DNA of 19,612 nucleotides from NCBI GenBank assembly GCA_022592435.1, contig JABYQS010000516.1, forward strand, positions 1 to 19,612, read 5' to 3'. How positions within the stretch are numbered: position 1 is the first letter of the stretch; every line of letters begins with the position of its first letter. The position numbers and the translations under genes were made by a program. Source of the DNA: Cerioporus squamosus (taxonomy: Eukaryota; Basidiomycota; Agaricomycetes; Polyporales; Polyporaceae). The notes under the pieces were generated by a model. It worked only from the letters and a program-made list of their open reading frames with translations, searched no databases and was not told the origin of the DNA. This document shows, in pieces, positions 9,995 to 18,738 of the stretch.

Positions 9995-12445
9995 CCGTTC
10001 ATGGGCGACTTCCCTCATGCATCTTCCTAGCTATCCAAACCTTAAAGCACGTCGAGTGGCTGGTCCGATCCGATGGGTGGAGGAGACGTTGAAAAAAGCG
10101 ACGGTGAAGCTGCGCTAGCAGAAGGTTCTGCAGGCTGCGAGGTGGTAACGCGCCCGTATGACCGTGCGGTTCGAGTGCACTTGATCTGCTTGGACACGGA
10201 TCGAAAGGGTGCGTGGAAAAGCCCGGACAAAATCTATGTAATCCCCGATGAGCATAGTCCGATCATTTGGCAGAGCAGATGTTACCGGCGGCTTGCCTGT
10301 GTCACCCTCGTCCAAAGGACCTCGTACAGTGGTCTTCGAGTCGCGCTACAACCGGCAACTTCTTCGTTCTGAGCGCCGAGGTTTTCGAGCGCTGGCGTTA
10401 TGGACTTGGGGTCGTCTGCAATCCGGCTCGGGGTACGTGCACGACATCGACTACAACAGGCTTGATTGTAAAATAAGAGATTAGAATGCAACGCTCTGGA
10501 TGACAGGAGAGTATGCAATGCAACATACTCACATTGCCAACGCCTGCGGGGAGAAGTCCGCTCGGACGGACCGCTGACACCGGTGCAATACGATTCAGCA
10601 TCCGGCTATGGTACTGTACCGAACCCATCCATATCGCTCGATGGCTGGCGTTATTCTCGGCCTAAGGACGCTCGTGGCTTGCCGGGAGATGGGACGAGTA
10701 AGCGCAGTGACCTAACGGTTGTCGTCGCTAGTCAACAGCACATGGCCCGCGGGACAGTACAAATGAGCCTCTGGATATTCTGCGAAGTACTTGATGGCAT
10801 CGAATAATTGGCAAGCACTACTGATGAAACGCTTGAGCGGGCGAGTACCCTGTTTCACCCCGACTAAGATCCTGCACTACGGAGTTTGTGAGCGTTGCAC
10901 GTTTATCGTCACTGAATGCCATACCACAGTCAAGAACGTCTTCTACTGCCCCCGCTCGCTAGTGGTTGCCATGGTCGTGGGAGGGGTGGAAGCATGGGTT
11001 TCCGGGTCGACGTGACGATGAACTGCATACAGTGATTTGTCTCATTGCTGGGCAGAGCTTGCACCTAAGGCGCCGTATAGGTCAGTCTGGCGTCGTACGA
11101 GAGCTACGCCCGCTGCCACCGGAAATCGGAAGCGCTTCACCATCACGCTGCAGGGCGGTGTCTTCCGCCAGTCGGAGTTCTCGCATCGTTGGATAGGCCG
11201 CAAACCACCCGCTTTGCCACCGCGCGTTAACGGCGAGGCCACATGTGAGTGATCTACACAGCAGAGCGGCACGCGTGCAGCGTTCGGGACAAAGCCGGAT
11301 GCTGAATCTCCATCCGTCCCGTGGGCTTGAGTGCTGTGCGTTGAGACGAGAGGAGCTGGGACTTGGCATCTATAGAACTTGGTCTCTTTGAGTTATGTCA
11401 AGGACATACCTCGTGAGCATGACAACGCGCAAGACGCACCTAGACCAGTGGTTACGGGACATTGTGTGCCCATTAAACACGACGCACGACAGAGCACGTA
11501 CGACTCGGAGATGGCGGAATCAGCTGCGGGACCTGAAGTGTATGAGCATGTGCTGAGGAAGGTTTCGAGAGCACTCGACATAACCACACACGATCATCTA
11601 AGACACCGGGTTCAGCATAATACACAAGCAACGGTATGCAGAACACCAACCAACGCACGTCATGCATGCTCCAAGAGACTATTTCGCGTACTGTCAAAGC
11701 GCGTTCTGGACGTTACGCCATCTTCATACACGTCTGAGGTCGTTCAGCGGACGCGACTTGGGCAAACTCACCGATCTAGTCATGCAGAGACCAGAGGCCG
11801 ACCCCCGAATTCCATGCCCGCATTGGTCCTTGCGGAATTCATAGCAGGCCATCACTCAGTGAGAGTTGAGTCGGTGGTCGTGACCTTGTGGCCGAGCGCC
11901 ATGACCAACGCACTGATAGCGGCTGACGTGGTGGATGCGCGCTAGCATGTCAATGGGCCTACAGAGACGCATGTGTTGACCTATGGCTTGTGAGTGAAGG
12001 TTTTGGGGGCGGTCATGCAGGTTCAGCTCAATAAAGTCCGGCGATGCTCCACAACGTGCACTGTGACTGCTGTTCATGGTGTGCTCTGCGTTAGCCGGGA
12101 TGAGGGTTGAGCATACCGACAAGAACGACCGACTCACCAGTCACGTCTCTTCCTGCTACTTCCATTGCAATTTGCGCGACATATTGGTTATCTGGGTTCA
12201 AGCTGAGGACATCGCCCACGGCACTTCATGAGTAAGCACCTCGAACCCCGAGGGCGATCCCGTCATCATCATGCCGACACTCTGAAGGGGCACCGTCAAA
12301 TGGCACCAGACTACCCTGACGACGCAAGTAGACGCGCCCATACTATCGCTTCACGGGGATGTTCGTCAGTACGTGTCGGCAAATTCGATGAGAACCCGCC
12401 GAGAACGTGTTGCGTGCTGCTATGCAAATGCGCGCCGTGCTCCTG
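9995..12445. other. Gene-poor interval, possible decayed coding material
   Basis: This is about 2.45 kb between the promoter of loosenin-like copy 2 and the promoter of the DUF3237-like gene. Several open frames exist, for example plus 11379-11945. None has a family signature or plausible signal peptide. On the minus strand between about 12225 and 11852 there are two stretches with natural-looking amino-acid sequence flanked by splice-like signals, but they do not join into one intact gene. No tRNA, CRISPR or transposon termini were seen. Confidence 0.45.
11852..12225 (-). pseudogene. Possible broken or unrecognised minus-strand gene fragment
   Basis: Two coding-like pieces lie here on the minus strand. 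The first is open from 12225 to the TAA at 12091. It includes LSLNPDNQYVAQIAMEVAG and contains a consensus donor G|GTGAGTC at about 12138-12132. The second (11941-11852) starts after an AG and reads AAISALVMALGHKVTTTD before a TGA. The sequence between has no frame that links them cleanly, and no start codon fits the first piece. I therefore read this either as decayed gene remains or as chance open stretches. No family is recognised. Confidence is low. Confidence 0.2.
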
Positions 12446-12453
12446 TTATAAGG
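12446..12453 (+). promoter_or_regulatory. TATA-like element of the DUF3237-like gene
   Basis: TTATAAGG stands about 55 bp before the ATG at 12505, a normal distance for a short 5' leader. Confidence 0.5.
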
Positions 12454-12504
12454 GACCTGTGGTCAGACGGTAGACCACTCCTGCACCATCTCACCGTTCA
12501 TCAT

Positions 12505-13194
12505 ATGCGCTTCCTGCAGTTGCTACCTACCATCGTTGCGGCACTTGCCCCGACAACCATCCCTGCGAGGGCCGGCCCTACACCCTCTGCTCCGCCTCAA
12601 TTCGAGACACTGTTCTTCGGCAACCTAGAGCTTGGGACCATCGATACACTGAATACAACCTTCGGCACGCGCGTGAATTTCCCGGTCAAGGGGTGAGGAA
12701 CCAAGATCTGGAAGGCCGACTGACGAGCACTCACCGCTTTCTTAGCCTCAACTTGACAGACACTTCGGGAAATCTGATCGCCACTCTCCTCAGTCCCACG
12801 GCGGATACAGGCGTGGTCAGCAACTCAGGGATCTTCTTCCCAGAGGCCCATGTCTTCTTGCGCTGGGAGGCGGATCAGAAGTTGGCGTACTTCACTTTGA
12901 ACGGTGTTGGGTAGGTGCAATCCTGTACACTCCGTTCATCCTCAATAGATGAGCTGATGCGAGGTAATCCCAACTTTAGGCCGCCTTTCAGATTCAGCCT
13001 GTCCTACATGTGAGCGGGCAAGATGATGAGTTAGGGATGGCTTGGATACTCACGGTGATGCACCGATATATAGTCATCTGGAGACCGACTCTGAGATCTA
13101 TAGCTCGCTCAACGGCCGTTTCATCGTAGCCAACGTCAGCTCCACTGAAGGGCTAAGCGGCAACTTAACTATCACATTCTTCGGTGCTGTATAG
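12505..13194 (+). CDS. Small secreted DUF3237-like protein, 167 aa, four exons
   Basis: Exons are 12505-12692, 12746-12910, 12980-13009 and 13074-13194, with introns of 53, 69 and 64 nt; one exon is only 30 nt. Every junction keeps frame and the chain ends at TAG 13192-13194. Residues 1-23 are a signal peptide (MRFLQLLPTIVAALAPT then IPARA). The mature protein is beta-rich: FFGNLELGTIDTLNTTFGTR, then NLTDTSGNLIATLLSP, a central IFFPEAHVFLRWEADQ, then YIHLETDSEIYSSLNGRFIV, and an ending LTITFFGAV. The order (GTR..P..GG, a substrate-gap loop, the tyrosine-threonine-D 'LETD' segment, then NGRF) resembles DUF3237 barrels (PF11578) as I remember them in fungal secreted proteins. This assignment is by eye and not certain. 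Function is unknown. The starting Met is fixed by the signal peptide and a TATA box about 55 bp upstream; an in-frame ATG further upstream would bury the signal peptide. Confidence 0.75.
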
Positions 13195-13654
13195 ACGGAT
13201 TGTATCGGACGTACCTTCTGTAATCCAGAGCTCAAGCGCATGATAGTCCACGCAGTATATGTATGACGGTTTCCGTGGTCCAATACATCGATATAACCAT
13301 CTGGATCGATGAATCAGTGCCTACTAGGCTACTAGTAGGCCTAGGTGACTGTCGAACCTGCGTACCTGCTCAGCACTCCGACCTTTACTTAGTCTGGATG
13401 AGGGAAAATGCTGAAAGACGCACCAAATTTCTTAAGCAACGTTCATACCATCCCCTTTTTGCCGTTGTCGGGTCGTCCTTCCCCCCTTCAATAGACCCGT
13501 CAATCGTCTGCCTAGGGGAGACAACTTTTTGCCTTCGCTGGTCTTCGACAATGAGCCCGCAAACACGTCAACGAGATGACTTGGTGACCAAAACGGCGAC
13601 TCTTGCTGACTTGGAACTTGAAGCGCTGAAGGCTGAGTGAGTGTGACGTGACTG

Positions 13655-13717
13655 ACGCGTTACGAGACGCGTCTGCGTGAGACGAACGCCGGCGACGTGA
13701 CGGACAGCGCGTCGCGT
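13655..13717 (+). promoter_or_regulatory. Paired MCB-type (ACGCGT) elements upstream of CTF4
   Basis: Perfect ACGCGT hexamers occur at 13655-13660 and 13667-13672. A further GCGCGTCGCGT run lies at about 13707-13717, which is 110-172 bp before the CTF4 ATG. ACGCGT is the MluI cell-cycle box bound by the MBF (Mbp1-Swi6) factor that switches on replication genes at G1/S in fungi. CTF4 is a replication gene, so regulation by MBF is a reasonable inference. The same hexamer also occurs in coding DNA elsewhere in the window, so the pairing and location matter more than mere presence. Confidence 0.5.
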
Positions 13718-13722
13718 CTCCT

Positions 13723-13749
13723 CCACCACCACCACCACCACCACCACCA
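13723..13749 (+). repeat. (CCA)9 microsatellite in the CTF4 upstream region
   Basis: Nine perfect CCA units end about 78 bp before the CTF4 ATG. They are probably within the promoter or 5' leader, since the following 70 bases contain a C/T-rich stretch typical of fungal transcription start regions. Confidence 0.9.
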
Positions 13750-13826
13750 CCCCACCTCCTGGCCTTCTGTGCTTCTTCTCACCACCATTGCGCCCTCTTT
13801 AACTTCAAGTCTATCTTGAACCTGTC

Positions 13827-16800
13827 ATGACATCGAAGACGCAAGTCAACCCGGCTCATGGTCCGGGAACCACATGCCTAGCGTTCGCAAGAGATGGCTC
13901 GTCAGTCATACCACGTTCATCCCTTTACATCGTACTGACCCCATTGTACAGACGTATATATACTGGGGGAGCAGACAGCTTGGTTAGGCTATGGGACCCA
14001 GAGCTGGGTGAAGATCAGGAGCCACCAAGTGCGGCGGAGGCAACGGACGAGGTCACAGCAGTAGCTTCGGGGGTACGTGAGTTCGTGTCTCAGTCTTCTC
14101 AGTCACCCATGACCTTGTATAGGCCGACTGCTGGCTATCAGGAAGCAAAGACGGAGAGGTCAGGAAGTACGAGCTCTTCCGGCCAGCGCAGCAATCCGCG
14201 CCAGTTCTGGATGGATTCGTAACCAGTTCCCATGGGATTCCAATACGATGTATCGCTGTCGATCCGAAAGGGACGCGAGTTGCGATAACTTCGGAGTGAG
14301 TGTTCCTCGTAGCTCTGGTACTTGGTGACCAGTCAGAGCTTGTGCGAATTTGCGGACCGTGCTCATGTCACTCTAGCGAACCCGACGTAAAGCTCGTAGA
14401 TCTCACCGACACCACCAAGATCACAATGCTGAAAGGTCACACAAAAGCTGTACGCAAGGCGACTTGGCATCCGTCGGGTACTATTCTTGTACGACTAATG
14501 CCTCACTCCTGGCGCATACTCTAACGACGGCTTAGACAACATGCGGAGCAGACGGAAGGATCATTGTATGGGACGTTTCCGCAGACGATCCGAAGGAAGA
14601 GAAAGTCATTGATGGGGTCATTCCTGCAGTAGCAGACACGGAGTGAGTATTGCGTTCTCGTTCTGCCCGTGACAGCTTGTCAACCAATATCCAGATCATC
14701 GGAGTTTGGTCATGATTGTTCAGCAATCTGGCACACTTCTGGCCAATATTTCTTCGTCGCCACCCGTACGCATGGTGAGCAGCCATGTGTCATACGCACT
14801 TCTCCTGAGGTGCTGACCTTTCATCAGACATTGTGACAATATCGCGGAATGACTGGTCAAAGTCGTCCACACTATCCGACGACGCGTGCTCCGGTGCTAT
14901 CACAGCACTCGCCCTCTCGAAGAATGGTGTTTACCTCGCTGCAGCTGCCAAGTCCGGAGTTTTCATTTGGTCCACGCAGAACCGGCGTATGCTGTTCAGG
15001 TGAGTTCAAACTTGAGGAATGGCGTATCCACTTCACTAAGCGTAGTTGCCAGATTCCAAGGCGCACTTAACTCGCCGGTCACTCAGATGGCGTTCTCGCC
15101 TGCCAAGAATCTCCTAGTGTGGACTGATACGGCAGGCGACCTCACTCGCTGGCGGGAGCCTATACCAGCCTCAGTACCAGATCCGGTGAAAACGTCTGCG
15201 GGTACTTCGTCCGTCACAGTGCCTGTCAAGCGCAAAGGCACTCCTACTCTCTTCGACGACGATATGCATATTCGACCTGATGCTGACAAGGGCAGAGCAA
15301 AGGATGCTGAGGTTGAAGAGGACCTTGCTGTCGATCTCGACAACGATGACTGGATTCTGGACGACGTCGGTGCCATGGATGATGATGACGGTGAAGCGCG
15401 CCGACTAGCGGCGGAGGGAGGCATTCGTGAAATGGGTGAGTCCGGAGGTCGTAGTGACATCGTATTAGCTGATGAGCAGAATAGTGAGCGTGACCAAGGC
15501 ACAGCCTGCATTCCAGCCCGGCTCGACTCCGATGGAGAACAAGAAACGATACTTGGGTGCGTATATGGGACTGTACTTGGGATCTTGGCTCTGACAAGCT
15601 GTGCACTGCAGCATACAATATGATTGGCGTCATTGAAGTGACGGACCAAGACACACACCATATCGTCAACGTCGAGTTCCATGATAGATCAGCCCGCAAG
15701 AGCTACCACTTCACGGATCACTCCCGCTACGATCTTGCTTCTTTGGGTGCGTGACAAGCTCATTTACCGTATGAATCAACTCACTTTCGTTTAGGTGAGC
15801 GCGGAGCGGTTTACGCGTGCCAGCCAGAGGGAGAGCACACGGCACACGTTGTTTACAAGCCGTATGGCACCTGGGCTTCTCAATCTGAGTGGACGTACCA
15901 GCTTCCACGAGACACGCGCGTCCTGGGAGTCGCGGCCGGCGGTCCTCCACCAACCAAGTCAATGCGCGACAAGAGCGAAGTAGACATTGCTGGACAGGGC
16001 AACGTTGTGGTGGCCACTAGCCAGGGCGAGCTGCTGTTCCTAACTGGCAGCGGGATCGAGAGGGCTTGTTTAAGCCTACCCGGCGACTACGTGACAATGG
16101 TTGCGGGAACAGAATGGGTATTCGTCGTCACTCGCGATGGCAGCACGACAATGGATGGTGAGCTTCGAAGCATGGCCACTTGCCGGCTAGCTGCTTATGT
16201 GTGTATATGCAGGATCGCAAAACCTCACTGGCAGACTCATCAAGTTTGACGACTTCTGCATACTACAGCAGAGTACGTTGCCGATTCCCAAACGGCAGTC
16301 ACTGAAGTGGATCGGGATAACGGAGGAAGGGGTCAGTTGTCCTTCTGCCAACATGGATGTCTCTAATCTCAATTCTCCCTTTTCGCGCAGGCACCCGCTA
16401 TCTACGACTCCGCGGGTATCTTAAACACTATGCCCCGCTTCCGCATACCGCTGTCGGCAACATGGATGCGTGTCCTTGACACAAATACGCTTGAACGACG
16501 GGAAGGCAAGGACGAGTCGTACTGGCCCGTCGGCGTTGTCGGCGACAACTTCATGTGCCTCATTCTCAAGGGACGGCAGGAGCATCCTGGCTTTCCTCGC
16601 CCTCTCATCCAGGAACTCCCCATCCGCTTACCATTCAAGCGCACGGACCCGAAGGAAGCTCCTCTAGAGGAGCAGTTTGCCCGAGAAAGCATGCAAGTCG
16701 AGATCATCAGGGATGGATTAGGCGAAGAGCTCACTACCGACACGCTCGCTGCCCGCGAACTCGTGCTCGACAAGGCCCTTATCCAGCTTATCCAGCACGC

Positions 16801-18080
16801 CTGCAAGACCGACCGTCTCGCACGCGCTCTCGATCTTACACGCATGTTGCATCATACGCCCTCCTTCGACGCGGCTATCAAGATTGCAAACTTCTACCAC
16901 CTCATTGGTCTCAAGGAAAAGATGGAGGCTCTGAAGGAAGAGCGCGAAGACTCGGACCGTCTCGAGAGCCTTCGCGATCGCCGGCGGCAAATCGACAATG
17001 ACTTCGCGCCCATTCCTGCGATGCGTCTTCCGACGGCTGGTGGATACGGACAGAACTACGCGAAACCAAAGCCGTTCCAGGACTTCGGTCCACCTCCGCC
17101 TATGCACAGACCGGGACTAGAGCGAGCCACGCCTGCTCCGGATGTGCGCACCAACGGCGTCCCATCGAGCCAGATGACCGAGGACAGCACAGTCTACGGC
17201 ACATCCTTCGCCGACAGTACGCAAGATGACGACTTCGCTAGCGCATCGCCCGAGGGAAAGCGCAAGCGGCCTGTGGATGATGAGCCTATGCCTGACAGTC
17301 GTTCCCCTGGTGTTGATTCCGGTGCGAAGCGTCGGGCATTTGGTGGCGAATTCGCATCTGCAGCGAGGATGCCACCGCCCGCCGCTGTTCCCAGTAAGGT
17401 TCATTCACCACAAATTGTAGGCTCCGTTCTGACTCGCAGGCAGGGAGCAACCCGTTTGCACGCAAGCCTGCAGCAGACAATGGCAACAGCCGCAATCCCT
17501 TCTCCCGCAGTGCCGACGCGAACAAGTCGCTGCACAAGAGCGAAAGCTTCTTCGCCAAGGTCGACGCTGCAGAAGCAGAGAAGGGCAAACGTATGTCGCA
17601 TTGAATGTGACCACGTTTCTCTTCGATCAGTACTGATACATCTTACCCCAAGGTCCAACGCAGAAGAGCAAAGCCAAGGAGAAGAAGGACAGCGGCAAGC
17701 AGACTACGCTCTTCGGCTTCCAGCCTGCCGAGAAGGACAAGAAGGCTCCCGCCGCGCGGAAGAAGAAGAGCAGCCCTGTAGAGTCTCAAGATTCCGCAGG
17801 CGGGGACACGCAGACCGAGACGCAGCAGACTGACATTGTCATGGACGACAGCCAGGCAGACAGTCTCGCTGGAGAAGACACGCAGGTAGACAGCCAGGTT
17901 GGGGGCGACACGCAGGTCGATACCCAGATGGAAGAGACGCAGTTAGATGACGAGGTACTGTCTTCCTTCTCTTCATCTCACGAGCTTCCATTGACACGCC
18001 GGCGTTGTATCGTGCAGGAGCCTATTGAGTGGCCAGATTCCCCGGAACCCCAACGAAGAGGATTGCCCGCTGAAGCTTAA
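13827..18080 (+). CDS. CTF4: Ctf4 / WDHD1 (AND-1, Mcl1) replisome adaptor, 1141 aa, sixteen exons
   Basis: This is the trimeric hub that links CMG helicase to polymerase alpha-primase and cohesion factors in the nucleus. Exons are 13827-13900, 13952-14072, 14123-14295, 14377-14488, 14536-14642, 14695-14774, 14828-14999, 15053-15435, 15485-15556, 15612-15746, 15795-16157, 16213-16331, 16391-17393, 17444-17590, 17653-17954 and 18018-18080; all phases agree. Residues 1-320 are WD40 repeats ([42 protein letters not shown]). An acidic linker spans about 345-400. The SepB/Mcl1-type middle propeller spans about 415-735 ([27 protein letters not shown]). The helical C-terminal bundle spans 735-845, including [21 protein letters not shown] long low-complexity tail replaces the HMG box of animal AND-1. 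It holds a near-PIP box (QTTLFGFQ, 1037-1044) and an SQ/TQ cluster (1065-1117). The last intron is 63 nt and open, so its retention would only insert 21 residues. Confidence 0.95.
17845..17948 (+). repeat. Degenerate in-frame repeat coding the SQ/TQ tail of Ctf4
   Basis: Units of the type GAC-ACG/AGC-CAG-GTA/GTC-GAC recur within the coding sequence. They give alternating D-T/S-Q-V-D peptides such as [17 protein letters not shown]. Codons vary between units, so the amino-acid pattern is better kept than the DNA. That points to selection on the protein pattern, although a minisatellite origin is likely. Confidence 0.65.
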
Positions 18081-18357
18081 TCTGCCTTCTGGGCGATCTT
18101 TGCGGCCTGTACTTCTACTATATAGTTCCCTTGCTTTCTGCTGTCGCTTGATCATGTCGTAAATGCTACCAACGTTCTCACCAGGATAATCAGAGTAGTC
18201 GTGACCCACAGTGGCAGAAAGTATCGCGCCCTGGGCAATCGGCTGCATAACCTCTTGAGGCTCAGACTAAACACCTCCAATTGGGGGTGGGTCATGGTCT
18301 TGCTCCTTGTCGTCCACTCACGATGCGCCTAACCGCGGAGGCAGCACTTCCTCGCAT
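18077..18357 (-). CDS. Predicted 53-aa protein gene, three exons, overlapping the CTF4 stop
   Basis: Exons are 18357-18322, 18266-18182 and 18117-18077, with introns of 55 nt (GTGAGT..TTTAG) and 64 nt (GTGAGA..TATAG). The first junction is phase 0 and the second phase 1. The spliced frame reads 53 residues: MRGSAASAVRRI, then SEPQEVMQPIAQGAILSAT, VGHDYSDYP and finally [13 protein letters not shown]. The basic, Ser/Ala-rich start followed by a helical stretch could be a small mitochondrial protein, but I recognise no family. Support comes from three independent signals: two good donor/acceptor pairs that both restore frame, and a natural-looking C-terminus. The unspliced frame instead runs antisense through the CTF4 end. 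The upstream neighbour on the same strand is the Mtf1-like gene, 382 bp away. It may have further 5' exons that I missed. Confidence 0.5.
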
Positions 18358-18738
18358 CTACCGAGTAACGGTGTTTCGCGATGTCAACAATGGGAGCATT
18401 GCATACGGTCGCACGTTTATTGCCCGCCCCCGAAGGAAGTTCCGGTAACCTACGACTTGCCAGAAGATGACCAGCTGTAGGTGAGGGAAGGACATCGACG
18501 AAATGCTGTAAGTGGCAGGTCGCGGGTGACCATAGTGCTCCGTGATGAGGGAGGCCATTAGATGGATTGTCCGAGGCACAAGCCCATAAGCCCTGAGGCC
18601 CGAAGCTGAACAACGGGATACGGATATGCGGTATCAAGGATTCCGAGCGTGTCTCAGTGCTCGCCACTCGAGACGGGAAGTGGTCCGATATAGGATTACG
18701 TGTAGTATCAGAATATATGAAGATGTACCGTATATGCC
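18358..18738. other. Intergenic region between the mini-gene and the Mtf1-like gene
   Basis: This is 381 bp, serving as the 3' flank of the Mtf1-like gene and the upstream region of the 53-aa gene (both minus). Two overlapping minus-strand open frames cross it, but neither has family likeness. TATATAGG-type AT-rich sequence occurs near 18688-18693 and 18713-18718; its role is unclear. Confidence 0.45.

Larger units (their letters stand above)
13195..13826. other. Intergenic region with the CTF4 promoter
   Basis: This is 632 bp between the DUF3237-like stop and the CTF4 ATG. An open frame at 13263-13640 has no family likeness and is treated as chance. The distal half carries a small cluster of palindromic hexamers around 13320-13345. 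The proximal 180 bp carries two ACGCGT motifs, CGCG-rich sequence and a (CCA)9 tract. Confidence 0.6.

Noticed and set aside
10160..10180. GGTTCGAGTGC resembling a tRNA B box
   Set aside because: No A box at the right distance and no cloverleaf can be drawn around it.
11379..11945. Plus-strand open frame of 188 codons
   Set aside because: His/Arg/Thr-rich with no domain or splice logic; overlaps the equally weak minus-strand fragment.
13320..13345. Cluster of short palindromes (CTACTAGTAG, CCTAGG)
   Set aside because: Too short and without matching partner or duplicated target site to call a transposon end or a terminator.
13263..13640. Plus-strand open frame of 125 codons in the CTF4 upstream region
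   Set aside because: No family likeness, and it runs into the probable promoter with ACGCGT boxes.
15083..15682. Minus-strand open frame of 199 codons, Ser-rich
   Set aside because: Antisense shadow of the acidic linker of CTF4, whose Asp/Glu codons read as Ser/Ile/Val on the other strand.
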